This document shows, piece by piece, positions 43,398 to 53,378 of a stretch of DNA of 64,000 nt (position 1 is its first letter; every line of letters begins with the position of its first letter). The translations under genes were made by a program, and so were the position numbers. Under the pieces are notes generated by a model. It did no database searches and was not told the DNA's origin. It was given only the letters and a program-made list of their open reading frames with translations. The stretch comes from Streptomyces sp. NBC_00878 (lineage in GTDB: Bacteria; Actinomycetota; Actinomycetes; Streptomycetales; Streptomycetaceae), in NCBI RefSeq assembly GCF_026341515.1, contig NZ_JAPEOK010000001.1:5642001-5706000 (forward strand), read 5' to 3'.

Positions 43398-43425
43398 GAC
43401 TCCAGTCCATCAATGGACTGGAGTC
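43398..43425. promoter_or_regulatory. Palindromic operator between tetR-type gene and MBL hydrolase gene
   Basis: GACTCCAGTCCAT and ATGGACTGGAGTC are perfect 13-bp arms separated by CA. The site lies 77 bp before the TetR start and 100 bp before the hydrolase start, as expected for a TetR operator controlling both. Confidence 0.8.
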
Positions 43426-43524
43426 TCGCACCTCGGAGTGCTTCGCGGGAGTGCACCGCAGGAGTGCGTCGGAGGCGTTCGGGACCCGGTCCGGGATCTG
43501 GAACACATGCGAACTGGAGGCAGC

Positions 43525-44460
43525 GTGGCTTCCCTGATTTCTCCCGTGGGCCTGGTCGACCTGGGCCGTGGCTGTCATGCCTGGATTCCGCAGGCCGGCG
43601 GCTGGGGGATGAGCAATGCCGGGCTGGTCACCGGCAGGGGCGAGTCCCTGCTCGTCGACACCCTCTTCGACCTGCGCCTGACCCGGACCATGCTGACCGT
43701 GATGGCGTCACTGACGGACACCGCGCCCATCTCGACCGTGGTCAACACCCACGGCAACGGCGATCACTGGTTCGGCAACCAGCTCGTGGCCCACGCGGAG
43801 ATCATCGCGGCCCGCGGATCGCTGACCGACATGCGGCAGGCGGGCCCGGCCGAGGTGCGGGCCCTGCTGGCCGCGGACAGCGGCGCCGGGCGGTTCGCCC
43901 GCCGGATCTTCGACCGCTTCGACCACCGCCATGTCCGGCCCGTCCTCCCGAACCGGGTGTTCGACGGCGAGACGGTCCTCGACATCGGCGGGACGGAGGT
44001 CCGGCTGATCGACGCGGGGGCCGCGCACAGCGCCGGGGACACGATCGTCCATGTCCCGGGCGCGCGGACCGTCTACACCGGTGACATCGTCTTCGTCGGC
44101 TCCACCCCCATCGTGTGGGACGGTCCGATCGCCAACGGGCTGGCCGCCTGCGACCTGTTGCTGGGCCTCGACGTGGACACCGTCGTGCCCGGACACGGCC
44201 CGGTCACCACCAAGGAGGCCGTCCGGACCGTCCGCGACTACCTGTCGTACGTCCATGAAGAGGCCACCGCCCGCTTCACCGCCGGGATGCCGGCCGCGGA
44301 CGCCGCGCGGGACATCAAGCTCGGCCCCTTCGCCGACCTGGAGGAGAGCGAACGCCTCGCGGTCAACGTGTACACCGTCTACCGCGAACTCGATCCCGGC
44401 CTGCCCTCGCTCGACGGCCCCGAGTTCTTCGGCCGCATGGCCTGCCTCGCCCACCCCTGA
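43525..44460 (+). CDS. MBL-fold metallohydrolase
   Basis: I chose the GTG at 43525, with GGAGG 6 nt upstream; an ATG at 43507 is in frame. The 311-residue product is a metallo-beta-lactamase fold: GWGMSNAGLVTG, LVDTLFDLRLT, then NTHGNGDHWFGNQ, GAAHSAGDTIVHVP, TVYTGDIVF and VPGHGPVTT. The metal motif reads H-x-N-x-D-H instead of H-x-H-x-D-H, so one ligand of the first site is replaced by Asn. Subgroups with this change are known among quorum-quenching-like and aromatic-pathway hydrolases; the substrate is unknown. It leads a probable operon with an MFS exporter and an FAH-family enzyme. Confidence 0.88.
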   Translation: MASLISPVGLVDLGRGCHAWIPQAGGWGMSNAGLVTGRGESLLVDTLFDLRLTRTMLTVMASLTDTAPISTVVNTHGNGDHWFGNQLVAHAEIIAARGSLTDMRQAGPAEVRALLAADSGAGRFARRIFDRFDHRHVRPVLPNRVFDGETVLDIGGTEVRLIDAGAAHSAGDTIVHVPGARTVYTGDIVFVGSTPIVWDGPIANGLAACDLLLGLDVDTVVPGHGPVTTKEAVRTVRDYLSYVHEEATARFTAGMPAADAARDIKLGPFADLEESERLAVNVYTVYRELDPGLPSLDGPEFFGRMACLAHP

Positions 44461-44570
44461 GCCGCGTCCGCCGGGCGGACCGCCGCGTTCGCCCGGCCTT
44501 CCCCTTCCCCTTCCCTTTCCGCAGCCGCATCCCCTCGGCTGTGAGCCGCCGCACCCACCAAGGAGGAGAC

Positions 44571-46178
44571 ATGGTCTCCAGCCCCGCCTACGATCCGCCC
44601 GCTGCCGACCCATCCGCCGCCCCGACCGGCAAGCCGGCCGCCGTCCAGCACCGGGGCACGATCGTCGCCGGCTGTCTGGCGGTCTGCCTCGCCCAGATCG
44701 GCCTCGTCCTGCCCGCCGCGATCAACGGCGTCATGCAGCGCTCCCTGCAGACCTCCGGCGCCGAACTCACCTGGATCACCGACGCGTTCCTCGTGCCCGC
44801 CGCGGTCCTGGCACTGACCTTCGGTGTCGTCGGTGACCTGTACGGCCGCAAGAAGCTCCTGGTGGGCGGCGCTCTCCTGGCCGCGGTCGGCTATCTCGTC
44901 TCCGCCACCTCCGACTCGGCGGCGCAACTGATCACCGGGCAGGCGCTGTCCGGCATCGGCGCCGCGGCCCTCTTCCCCGCCTCCCTCGCCGTGATCATCG
45001 CCGGGACCCCGACACCGGCGGCGCGCGCCCGAGGCCTGGCCTCCTGGACCACCGCACTGTCCCTGGGCGCCCTCATCGCTCCGCTGCTGTCCGGAACGGT
45101 CGTCGAACACACCTCCTTCCACTGGGCGTTCGCGGCCACCGGCGTCCTGGCGGTCGCCACCGCGGCCGTGGCCTGGTGGCTGACCGCCGAGTCGAGCGCA
45201 CCCGATGGCCGCTCACTGGACTGGCCGGGACAGATCACCATCGCCCTCGCCATGCTGGCCCTGCTCTACGGCATCATCCAGGGCCCCACCGACGGTTGGG
45301 GGTCGGTGACGGTCGTCGGCTGCTTCGTCGTCGCCGCGGTGATGCTGGGGGCGTTCATCGCGGCCGAGTCGCGCAGCAAGTCACCGATGCTGCGCCTGGA
45401 ACTGTTCCGCAACCCCGCGTTCGCGGCCTCGGCCGCCATGGCGGTGATCGGCATGTTCGGCTTCCTGGGCGGCGCGTACGACCTGAGCATCCGGCTCGGC
45501 GTCATCCATCACCAGAGCCCGCTGCGGGTCGCGGTGTCGTTCCTGATCATCCAGGCCGTCACCCCGCTCATCTGGCCGTTGTTGGTCCGCCTGCTCCAGA
45601 AGGTGGGGCCGGGTCCGATGCTGGTCGCCGGCTTCGTCTCGCTGGCCGTCGCCCAACTGTGGCTGCGTGCCGTGCCGATGCACGAGACCGGCATACCCGC
45701 CCTGCTGGGGCCGCTCGTGCTCAACGGGATCGGCTTCGGACTCGTCGTCGCCGCCATCACCGCAGCGGCCGTCAACGTCGTACCGCTCCACCTCACCGGC
45801 ATGGCCGCCGCGACCACCAGCCTGGTCCGCGACCTCGGCCAGACCCTCGGCCCGGCGATCGTCGGCGCCGTCGCCCTCGCCACGGCCACCGACCAGCTGA
45901 CCGGCAGCCTCCGCTCGGCGGCCCTCACTCCCGCCGAACAGGGCACGGCCACGGCCGTCCTCGACGGAGGCGGCCCCCTCGCGCTGCACACCGCCGACCT
46001 GGGCCCGCTCAGCGCCAAGATCGCCCCGCTCACCGAACGGGCCCTGACAGACAGCTACGGCGATGTCCTCCTGCTCACCGCCGCCGCCTGCGCGACCGCC
46101 GCCGTTATCGCCGCCGTGTTCCTGGGCATCAGGCCGCGCGCCGCCGCCCCCGCCTCGACGGAAGGGAGCCGGGCATGA
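44571..46178 (+). CDS. MFS transporter, DHA2 (14-helix) family
   Basis: The ATG at 44571 follows AAGGAGGAGAC; the product has 535 residues. About fourteen hydrophobic segments are visible. The motif A region FGVVGDLYGRKKLLVGG and the motif C-like helix (LALLIAPLLSGTVVEHTSFHWAF) mark the EmrB/QacA drug:H+ antiporter family. Such pumps export toxic or self-made small molecules. Co-transcription with a hydrolase and an FAH-family enzyme suggests export of a related aromatic or acyl compound (inference). It overlaps the next gene (ATGA). Confidence 0.92.
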   Translation: MVSSPAYDPPAADPSAAPTGKPAAVQHRGTIVAGCLAVCLAQIGLVLPAAINGVMQRSLQTSGAELTWITDAFLVPAAVLALTFGVVGDLYGRKKLLVGGALLAAVGYLVSATSDSAAQLITGQALSGIGAAALFPASLAVIIAGTPTPAARARGLASWTTALSLGALIAPLLSGTVVEHTSFHWAFAATGVLAVATAAVAWWLTAESSAPDGRSLDWPGQITIALAMLALLYGIIQGPTDGWGSVTVVGCFVVAAVMLGAFIAAESRSKSPMLRLELFRNPAFAASAAMAVIGMFGFLGGAYDLSIRLGVIHHQSPLRVAVSFLIIQAVTPLIWPLLVRLLQKVGPGPMLVAGFVSLAVAQLWLRAVPMHETGIPALLGPLVLNGIGFGLVVAAITAAAVNVVPLHLTGMAAATTSLVRDLGQTLGPAIVGAVALATATDQLTGSLRSAALTPAEQGTATAVLDGGGPLALHTADLGPLSAKIAPLTERALTDSYGDVLLLTAAACATAAVIAAVFLGIRPRAAAPASTEGSRA

Positions 46179-47119
46179 GGTTCGCGACGTTCCTGCACGG
46201 CGGCCGACGGCAGTCGGGAGTCGTGGTGGACGACAAGGTCCACCCCTTCGAAGTCCCCGCCGAACTCCAGGAGTTCATCAAGGCGGGAGAGGACATGCTG
46301 CGTACGGCGGCCGAGGACGCCCTGGCCCGGACAGCGCCCCTGCCGCTGGCCGACGTACGGCTTCTGCCCCCTCTCCAGCCGCCCACGGTGCGGGACTTCG
46401 TGACCTTCGAGCGCCATGTCGAGGGCATGGCGCGGGGACACGGCGACACCGTCCCCGAAGAGTGGTACGCGGCCCCCACGTTCTACTTCGGCAATCCCTA
46501 CGCGGTGATCGGCGCCCACGACGACGTGCCCGTCCCGCCCGGCTGCGAGCGCTTCGACTTCGAACTCGAAGTCGCCGCCGTCATCGGCAAGGCGGGCCGC
46601 GACCTCAGCCCGGAGCGGGCCCGCGAGCACATCCTCGGCTACACGATCTTCAACGACTGGTCGGCCCGCGATCTGCAAGGCCGCGAGATGCGCGTCGGAC
46701 TGGGCCCGGCCAAGGGCAAGGACTCCGCCACCACCCTCGGCCCCTGGCTGGTCACCGCGGACGAACTCGAACCCCACCGCACCGCCGACGGCTTCCTCGA
46801 CCTCGGCCTCACCGTCGAGGTCAACGGAGAGACCGTCGGCCACGACCGGCTCGCCAACATGGCGTGGACCTTCGAGGAGATGGTGGCCTACGCCTCCCGC
46901 GGCACCTGGGTCCGGCCCGGCGACGTCCTGGGCTCCGGAACCTGCGGCAACGGCGGCTGCCTGGCCGAACTCTGGGGCCGCCACCTAATCCCGGAACCGC
47001 CGCCGCTCACTCCCGGAGACACGGTCACCATGACCGTGCAGGGCATCGGCTCCATCAGCAACACCGTCGTCGACGGCGTACCGCCCACCCCCGTACCGCC
47101 CGCCCGGCGCAGACACTGA
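46175..47119 (+). CDS. Fumarylacetoacetate hydrolase family protein
   Basis: ATG at 46175 overlapping the MFS stop, with GAAGGGAG upstream; 314 residues. The FAH fold is clear: RDFVTFERHVEG, then the metal-binding acidic strand FDFELEVAAVIGKAGRDLS, GYTIFNDWSARDLQ, KGKDSATTLGPWLVT and a C-terminal RPGDVLGSGTCGNGG. Members cleave C-C bonds of beta-diketo acids or decarboxylate or hydrate in aromatic-ring catabolism. The acidic metal ligands are present, so it is probably active. Substrate unknown; its partners are the MBL hydrolase and the exporter. Confidence 0.9.
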   Translation: MRFATFLHGGRRQSGVVVDDKVHPFEVPAELQEFIKAGEDMLRTAAEDALARTAPLPLADVRLLPPLQPPTVRDFVTFERHVEGMARGHGDTVPEEWYAAPTFYFGNPYAVIGAHDDVPVPPGCERFDFELEVAAVIGKAGRDLSPERAREHILGYTIFNDWSARDLQGREMRVGLGPAKGKDSATTLGPWLVTADELEPHRTADGFLDLGLTVEVNGETVGHDRLANMAWTFEEMVAYASRGTWVRPGDVLGSGTCGNGGCLAELWGRHLIPEPPPLTPGDTVTMTVQGIGSISNTVVDGVPPTPVPPARRRH

Positions 47120-47201
47120 CCGGGGCGAGGCACGCGCATGACACGCCCCCGGATGGTCGATCCGGGCTGTTCACGAACTATTGGGTCGTACCGTACGGAA
47201 C

Positions 47202-48269
47202 GTGACGAAACTTCATATTGCCTACCTGGCTTGTACCGCGGCGATCATCGGGGCGGGGCTCGGGGCCGCCCCGCCGATTGCCGCCGACCAGCACACGACC
47301 CACGTGGTCTTCCCAGGAGAGTCGATCCAGAAAGTGGTGGACGCCGCCGAATCGGGAGACACCGTTCTCCTGACCCCCGGCACGTACCGCCAGAGCGTCA
47401 AGGTGAGCACGCCCGGACTCACCCTGCGCGGCATGGGCCGCGGCACAGTGATCAGACCGGCCGTGAAGAAGGCGGTCAACAGCTGTGCCGAGGTCGGCAA
47501 CGGCATCTGCGTGGTCGGGACGAAGGACCGCAGCGTCGAGGGTGTCACGGTCGCCTCCCTGACCGTGACCGGCTTCACCGGGTCCGGAGTGCTCGCCCAG
47601 GCGACCGACGGTCTGACCGTGCGGAACGTGACCGCGGTGAAGAACGGGGTGTGGGGGATCGCCCAGGAGGGTTCGGTCCGCGGTGTGTTCCGGATGAACA
47701 CCGCCCGGGACAACGGCGACGCGGGTCTGTTCCTCGCGAACACGATCAAGGCCGAGGCGGGCGCCGCCGACACCGGGGGAACGGTGATCGAACGCAACCG
47801 CCTCGAAGGCAACCGGATCGGCATCACCGTCCGGCGCCTGCGGAACCTCACCGTCTCGGACAACCACATCACCGGCAACTGCGCGGGCGTCTTCGTCGTC
47901 AGCGACGAGAACAAACCGAGGGCCGGCGCCCTGACCGTGCGCGACAACCGCATCGCGCGCAACAACAAGTCCTGCCCGAAGTCCTCACGGCTGGAAGCAC
48001 TGCAGGGCTCCGGCATCGTGCTGACCGGCGCCGAGGACACCCTGGTGACGCGGAACCGGGTCACGAACAACGTCGGCACCTCCCCGCTGTCGGGCGGCAT
48101 CGTCCTGTGGAAGAGCTTCGTGGGCGCCACCAGCGAGCGGAACCGGATCACCGGCAACGTGCTGGAGGGCAACGGCCCGGCGGACCTCGTCAACACGGAC
48201 ACGGCCGGCAAGGGCAACACCTTCGAACGCAACACCTGTCGGGCGTCCCAGCCCGCGGGACTGTGCTGA
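47202..48269 (+). CDS. Secreted right-handed parallel beta-helix protein
   Basis: I chose the GTG at 47202 (TKLHIAYLACTAAIIGAG signal peptide, cleavage near AA-DQH); a TTG at 47181 is also in frame. The 355-residue product starts the mature part with VFPGESIQKVVDAAESGDTV, then LTPGTYRQSVKVSTPGLTLRG, the usual opening of pectate-lyase-like/NosD-type beta-helices. Repeats follow (GLTVRNVTAVKNGVWGI; VIERNRLEGNRIGITV; TVSDNHITGNCAGVFV). Such proteins bind or cleave polysaccharides. I see no clear catalytic triad. It lies alone between the FAH gene and the O-methyltransferase. Confidence 0.8.
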   Translation: MTKLHIAYLACTAAIIGAGLGAAPPIAADQHTTHVVFPGESIQKVVDAAESGDTVLLTPGTYRQSVKVSTPGLTLRGMGRGTVIRPAVKKAVNSCAEVGNGICVVGTKDRSVEGVTVASLTVTGFTGSGVLAQATDGLTVRNVTAVKNGVWGIAQEGSVRGVFRMNTARDNGDAGLFLANTIKAEAGAADTGGTVIERNRLEGNRIGITVRRLRNLTVSDNHITGNCAGVFVVSDENKPRAGALTVRDNRIARNNKSCPKSSRLEALQGSGIVLTGAEDTLVTRNRVTNNVGTSPLSGGIVLWKSFVGATSERNRITGNVLEGNGPADLVNTDTAGKGNTFERNTCRASQPAGLC

Positions 48270-48311
48270 CCGCCGGTGGTCACGCATGAACTCGACGAAG
48301 GAAGACAGCGC

Positions 48312-49340
48312 ATGACGACCACTCAGACCGTGCCGCCGCCGGCCATGCGGCTCAGGGAGCTGGTGTTCGGGGCGGCATGTGCGGCCGCCCTCCGCGCGGC
48401 CGCCCGGCTGGGGGTCGCCGACGCCCTCGGTGACAGCCCGCTGGCCGTGGCGGACCTCGCGGCGGCGGTGAAGACCGAGCCGAAGCCGCTGCGGCGGTTG
48501 CTGCGGGCCCTGTCCTGCTACGGCGTCTTCGCGGAGCGGCCGGACGGGACGTTCACGCACACCGGCATGTCCCGGCTGCTGCGCGAGGACGACCCGAACA
48601 GCCTGCGCGACATCGCGCTGTGGTGCACCGAGCCGTGGACCTGGGACGCCTGGCCGAAGCTGGACGAGGCGGTGCGCTCCGGCCGCAATGTCGTCCAGGA
48701 CCTGTACGGCAAGGAGTTCTTCCCCTACCTGAACGAGGACGCCCCGGAGTCGGCCGACGTCTTCAACCGCGCCATGACGACCTCCAGCGTGCAGTCCGCG
48801 CGGGACGTCGCCGAGTTCCTCGACCTGTCGGGGAGCAAGTCGGTCGCCGACATCGGGGGCGGCCAGGGGCATGTGGTGGCGAGCCTGCTGGAGAAGTACC
48901 CGGCGCTCCACGGCACCCTGCTCGACCTGCCGCGCGTGGTGGACAACGTCGACCCACGGCTCCGTGAGGGAGGCGCGCTCGCGGACCGGATGCGCCTCGT
49001 GCCCGGTGACTGCCGTACGGCCGTCCCGGTCCAGGCCGACGTGTACGTCATCAAGAACATCCTGGAGTGGGACGACGACAGCACGACCCGCACCCTGCGC
49101 AACGTCATCGAGGCGGGCGGTCCCGGCGCACGGGTCGTGGTCATCGAGAACCTTGTCGACGACACGCCCTCGATGCGGTTCAGCACCGCCATGGACCTGC
49201 TGCTGCTCCTCAACGTCGGAGGGGCCAAGCACACCACCGACAGCCTGGTCGGCAGGCTGACGGACGCGGGGCTGGTCATCGACGACATCCGCCCGGTCAA
49301 CCCGTATCTGCACGCGTTCGACTGCACCGTCCCCGGCTGA
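48312..49340 (+). CDS. SAM-dependent O-methyltransferase (polyketide type)
   Basis: ATG at 48312 after GAAGGAAGACAGCGC; 342 residues. The N-terminal dimerisation helices (MRLRELVFGAACAAALRAAA) and the winged-helix part (LRRLLRALSCYGVFAERPDG) precede the SAM fold: VADIGGGQGHVVASLLEKYP (motif I), LDLPRVVDNV, and a catalytic-region ENLVDDTPSM. This is the O-methyltransferase family of aromatic polyketide pathways (TcmO/DnrK-like). It faces the type II PKS operon across tandem-repeat arrays and could tailor that product (inference). Its stop codon lies in the first heptamer of the repeat array. Confidence 0.88.
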   Translation: MTTTQTVPPPAMRLRELVFGAACAAALRAAARLGVADALGDSPLAVADLAAAVKTEPKPLRRLLRALSCYGVFAERPDGTFTHTGMSRLLREDDPNSLRDIALWCTEPWTWDAWPKLDEAVRSGRNVVQDLYGKEFFPYLNEDAPESADVFNRAMTTSSVQSARDVAEFLDLSGSKSVADIGGGQGHVVASLLEKYPALHGTLLDLPRVVDNVDPRLREGGALADRMRLVPGDCRTAVPVQADVYVIKNILEWDDDSTTRTLRNVIEAGGPGARVVVIENLVDDTPSMRFSTAMDLLLLLNVGGAKHTTDSLVGRLTDAGLVIDDIRPVNPYLHAFDCTVPG

Positions 49341-49425
49341 CGGCTGACGCCTGATGCCTGACGGCTGACGCCTGACGCCTGACGCCTGATGCCTGACGGC
49401 TGACGGCTGACGGCTGACGGCAGAC
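49335..49425. repeat. 7-bp tandem repeat array (about 13 units)
   Basis: Units GGCTGAC, GCCTGAC and GCCTGAT alternate through 91 bp, beginning inside the methyltransferase stop region. The last unit is GGCAGAC. It lies between convergent genes. Confidence 0.9.
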
Positions 49426-49502
49426 CACCGGTCGCCGGGCACGCAACCCTCGCGTGCCCGGCGATCAGGGGATGGGTACCTCGTACCTCGTACTGTCCGC
49501 CG

Positions 49503-49548
49503 TCCGGACTTCCGGACTTCCGGACTTCCGGACTTCCGGACTTCCGGA

Positions 49549-49550
<2 letters not shown>
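49503..49550. repeat. 8-bp tandem repeat array (TCCGGACT)
   Basis: Five exact TCCGGACT units followed by a degenerate TCCGGATC. Each unit contains the palindrome TCCGGA. The array abuts the stop codon of the aromatase/cyclase gene. Confidence 0.9.
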
Positions 49551-50287
<737 letters not shown>

Positions 50288-50353
50288 GCGATGTCTCTCC
50301 TTGTGTGGTGGGTGACGTGTGGGTGGGTGACTTGTTGGGCGGGTGACGTCTCG

Positions 50354-51616
50354 CTACGAGGCGTCGTCGGCGCCGAGCCGGAGCACGAGCGCCGAGTTCG
50401 ACCCCATGAGTCCTCGGCTGAGGACCAGTGCCGTGCGCGGCTCGGCGGCACGGGCGCGGGTGGTGACGAGGTCGAGGTCGTGGCAGACGTCGAAGACGTT
50501 GGGGGTGGGCGGGATCACGCCGTGCTCCATCGCGAGCACCGCGGCGGCGACGTCCAGGACGGGGGCCGCCCCGTACCCCCGGCCGAAGGCGGTCTTCGGC
50601 GCCGTGACGGGGACGCGCCTGCCGTGCGTGCCCAGGGCGTCCGCGATCGCCAGCGCTTCGGCCCGGTCCGCCTCCGGTACACCGAGGGCGTCGGCGAAGA
50701 CCACGTCGATCTCCTCGGGCGCGCAGCCGGCCTCGCGCAGGGCGCCCCGAATGGCCTGGGCCAGTCCCTCCCGGGACTCCTCCCAGCGGGAGGCGCCGGT
50801 GAACGTCGCCGCGTGTCCCGCCAGGATGGCCCGCACGGGCACGCCCCGCTCCCGGGCCGATTCCTCGGCTTCCACGACGAGCATCGCGCCGCCTTCGGCG
50901 GGCACGAATCCGCAGGCCGCGGCGGTGAACGGGCGGTAGGCCCGCTCCGGGTCGTCGATGGTGCTCAGCTCCTCGTAGCCGAGCTGGCAGACCATCGAGT
51001 AGGGGGCGAGCGGCGCCTCGGTCGCGCCGGCCACCATCACGTCGGTGCCGCGCCGCACGGCCCGTACCGCATGCGCCAGGGCGTCCAGGCCGCCGGCCTC
51101 GTCGGCGGCGACCACCGCGCAGGGGCCCTTGAAGCCGCGGCGGATGGAGATCTGGCCGGTGCTCGCGGCGTAGAACCAGGCGATGGACTGGTACGGCCCG
51201 ACGAAGCGGCTGCCCTTGCCCCACAGCTGCTGGAGCTCCCGCTGACCGAACTCACCGCCGCCGGAACCGGCCGCGGTGACCACGCCCACCGAGAACGGCG
51301 AGTCGTCGGTGTCGGTGTCGGTGCCGGGCCCGCCGAGGCGGGCGTCGTCGAGTGCGAGGTCGGCCGCGGCCATCGCGAAGTGCGTGAACCGGTCGGTCTG
51401 GACGAGGTAGCGGCCCTCGATCGCCGACGGCGGGTCGAAGCCCCGGATCTCGCCGGCCACCCGCAGCGGCAGGTGCTCGCAGCCTTCCCGGGTGACCCGG
51501 TCCAGGACGCTGATGCCCTCGCTGGTGGACTTCCAGAAGGTCTCGGTGCTGGTTCCGTTGGGCGCGACCACACCGATTCCGGTGACGGCCGCGCGCCGAG
51601 GACGTGCTGCGCTCAT
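50354..51616 (-). CDS. Type II PKS chain-length factor (KS-beta)
   Basis: ATG at 51616 overlapping the KS-alpha stop (ATGA); 420 residues. It has the thiolase fold of KS-alpha ([17 protein letters not shown]), but the active-site Cys position reads [10 protein letters not shown], with Glu where KS-alpha has Cys, so it cannot load a chain. The partner role is malonyl decarboxylation and control of chain length. Sequence and order match the spore-pigment subgroup. Confidence 0.92.
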   Translation of the reverse strand: MSAARPRRAAVTGIGVVAPNGTSTETFWKSTSEGISVLDRVTREGCEHLPLRVAGEIRGFDPPSAIEGRYLVQTDRFTHFAMAAADLALDDARLGGPGTDTDTDDSPFSVGVVTAAGSGGGEFGQRELQQLWGKGSRFVGPYQSIAWFYAASTGQISIRRGFKGPCAVVAADEAGGLDALAHAVRAVRRGTDVMVAGATEAPLAPYSMVCQLGYEELSTIDDPERAYRPFTAAACGFVPAEGGAMLVVEAEESARERGVPVRAILAGHAATFTGASRWEESREGLAQAIRGALREAGCAPEEIDVVFADALGVPEADRAEALAIADALGTHGRRVPVTAPKTAFGRGYGAAPVLDVAAAVLAMEHGVIPPTPNVFDVCHDLDLVTTRARAAEPRTALVLSRGLMGSNSALVLRLGADDAS

Positions 51617-52881
51617 CGTGTCGTCTCCCTCGGCAGGGTCATGATCACCGCGGACTGGAAGCCGCCGAACCCGCTGCCCACGGAGAGCACGTTGTTCAGC
51701 CGTCGCTCGCGGGCGACGCGCGGGACGTAGTCCAGGTCGCACTCGGGGTCCGGGGTCTCGTAGTTGGCGGTGGGCGGGACGACCTGGTGGGCCAGAGCCA
51801 GCGCACAGGCGACGACCTCGATCGCGCCGATCGCGCCGAGGGAGTGGCCCACCATGGACTTGATGGAGCTCATCGGGGTGTCGTAGGCGTGCGCGCCCAG
51901 GACCCGTTTGACCGCGGCCGTCTCGTGCCGGTCGTTCTGCACGGTGCCCGACCCGTGCGCGTTGACGTAGTCGATCGCCGAGCCGTCCAGCCGGGCCTGG
52001 CCGAGGGCGTCCTCGATGGCCCGGGCCATTTCCAGGCCCTCGCTGGTCAGACCGGTCATGTGGTAGGCGTTGCCGAAGGTGGCATAGCCGCTGAGCTCGC
52101 AGTACACATGGGCGCCGCGGGCCCTTGCGTGTGCCAGCTCCTCCAGGACGAGTACGGCGCCGCCCTCGCCCATGACGAACCCGTTGCGGTCCGCGTCGAA
52201 GGGGCGCGAGGCGTGGGCGGGGTCGTCGTTGTTCGGGGAGGTGGCCTTGATCGCGTCGAAGCAGGCCATGGTGATCGGGGAGATCGGGGAGTCCGAGGCG
52301 CCTGCTATGCAGATGTCGGCCCGGCCCTCCTCGATGGTGTGGAAGGCGTACCCGACCGCGTCGAGCCCCGAGGTGCAGCCGGTGGAGACGGTCTGCACCG
52401 GCCCGCGTGCCTCGAACCGCTCCGCCACCGTCGAGGCGAGGGTGCTGGGCGAGAACGCCCGGTGCAGATGCGGTCGGGCCTCCCGGTGGTCCACGTCCCA
52501 GCGCGTGCCGCCCTCGCTGACCAGCACGTAGTCCTGCTCCAGCCGGGTGGTTCCGCCGACCGCGGTACCCAGCGAGACCCCGATGCGCCACGGGTCCTCC
52601 GCGGCGAGGTCGAGACCGGAGTCCCGTACCGCCTCGTCCCCGGCGACCAGGGCGAACTGGATGTACCGGTCGCAGCGTGCGATCTGCTCCGCGTCCAGCC
52701 CGAGGGCCGCCGGGTCGAAGTCGCACTCGGCGGCGATCCGCGAACGCAGCCCGGCCGGGTCGAAGAACGTGATGCCCCGCGTCGCCGTCCGCCCGTTGGA
52801 CAGGAGATCCCAGAACGCCGGTACGCCGATGCCGCCCGGCGCGACGACGCCTATGCCGGTGACCGCCACGCGCCGCGTCAT
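51613..52881 (-). CDS. Type II PKS ketosynthase (KS-alpha), spore-pigment type
   Basis: This 422-residue protein starts at an ATG overlapping the cupin stop. The active-site Cys is in [14 protein letters not shown], with the histidines in NAHGSGT and [13 protein letters not shown]. The N-terminus [16 protein letters not shown] is close to my memory of WhiE ORFIII-type ketosynthases. It condenses malonyl units on the ACP together with KS-beta. The operon order (SchA/CurD-like, cupin, KS-alpha, KS-beta, ACP, aromatase) is that of the whiE spore-pigment clusters. Such clusters are switched on late, in aerial hyphae; no sigma site is assigned here. Confidence 0.94.
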   Translation of the reverse strand: MTRRVAVTGIGVVAPGGIGVPAFWDLLSNGRTATRGITFFDPAGLRSRIAAECDFDPAALGLDAEQIARCDRYIQFALVAGDEAVRDSGLDLAAEDPWRIGVSLGTAVGGTTRLEQDYVLVSEGGTRWDVDHREARPHLHRAFSPSTLASTVAERFEARGPVQTVSTGCTSGLDAVGYAFHTIEEGRADICIAGASDSPISPITMACFDAIKATSPNNDDPAHASRPFDADRNGFVMGEGGAVLVLEELAHARARGAHVYCELSGYATFGNAYHMTGLTSEGLEMARAIEDALGQARLDGSAIDYVNAHGSGTVQNDRHETAAVKRVLGAHAYDTPMSSIKSMVGHSLGAIGAIEVVACALALAHQVVPPTANYETPDPECDLDYVPRVARERRLNNVLSVGSGFGGFQSAVIMTLPRETTR

Positions 52882-53378
52882 GAACGGACCTGACGTCGCT
52901 GGGCCGCCCGCCCCGCACCCGCGTGGGCCGGCTCCACCGCGATCGGTACGCCGTCGGCGTCCTCGGTGTCGACGTGGCCGAGCGGCGGGCTCGGGGCGAG
53001 CGGGCCGAGATGGAAGACCATGCGGGCCTCCACATCACCCACGTTGCGGAAGCGGTGCCGCAGGTGGGCGGGGATCAGGAGCCCCTGCTCGGGCCCCAGC
53101 GGGTGGGCTTCGCCGTCCAGGTCCACCTCGAAGTGTCCGCAGACGACGTAGACGAACTCCTCGGAGTACGGGTGGTAGTGCTCGGCGATGCGGTCGCCGG
53201 GCTGCACGATGGCCACGCCCATGAAACCGCTGGTCGAGCCGACCGTGGTGGGGGTGAGCAGCGCGCGCAGATCGCCACCGCGCCGAGTGTTGGGCTCGGC
53301 CTCGCTGAGATCGACTATTCCGGGATGACGTTTGTTCACGACGTTCCTCCGAACAGGTGATGTGTCGACAGGTGCCAT
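52878..53378 (-). CDS. Cupin protein of the PKS operon (WhiE-ORFII-like)
   Basis: I chose the ATG at 53378, overlapping the SchA/CurD-like stop; 166 residues. A single cupin barrel: [20 protein letters not shown] (HxH...E metal motif) and [20 protein letters not shown] (second His). Small cupins in this position of whiE-type clusters are required for full pigment but have no proven reaction; cyclase or oxygenase roles are proposed. It is translationally coupled on both sides. Confidence 0.88.
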   Translation of the reverse strand: MAPVDTSPVRRNVVNKRHPGIVDLSEAEPNTRRGGDLRALLTPTTVGSTSGFMGVAIVQPGDRIAEHYHPYSEEFVYVVCGHFEVDLDGEAHPLGPEQGLLIPAHLRHRFRNVGDVEARMVFHLGPLAPSPPLGHVDTEDADGVPIAVEPAHAGAGRAAQRRQVRS

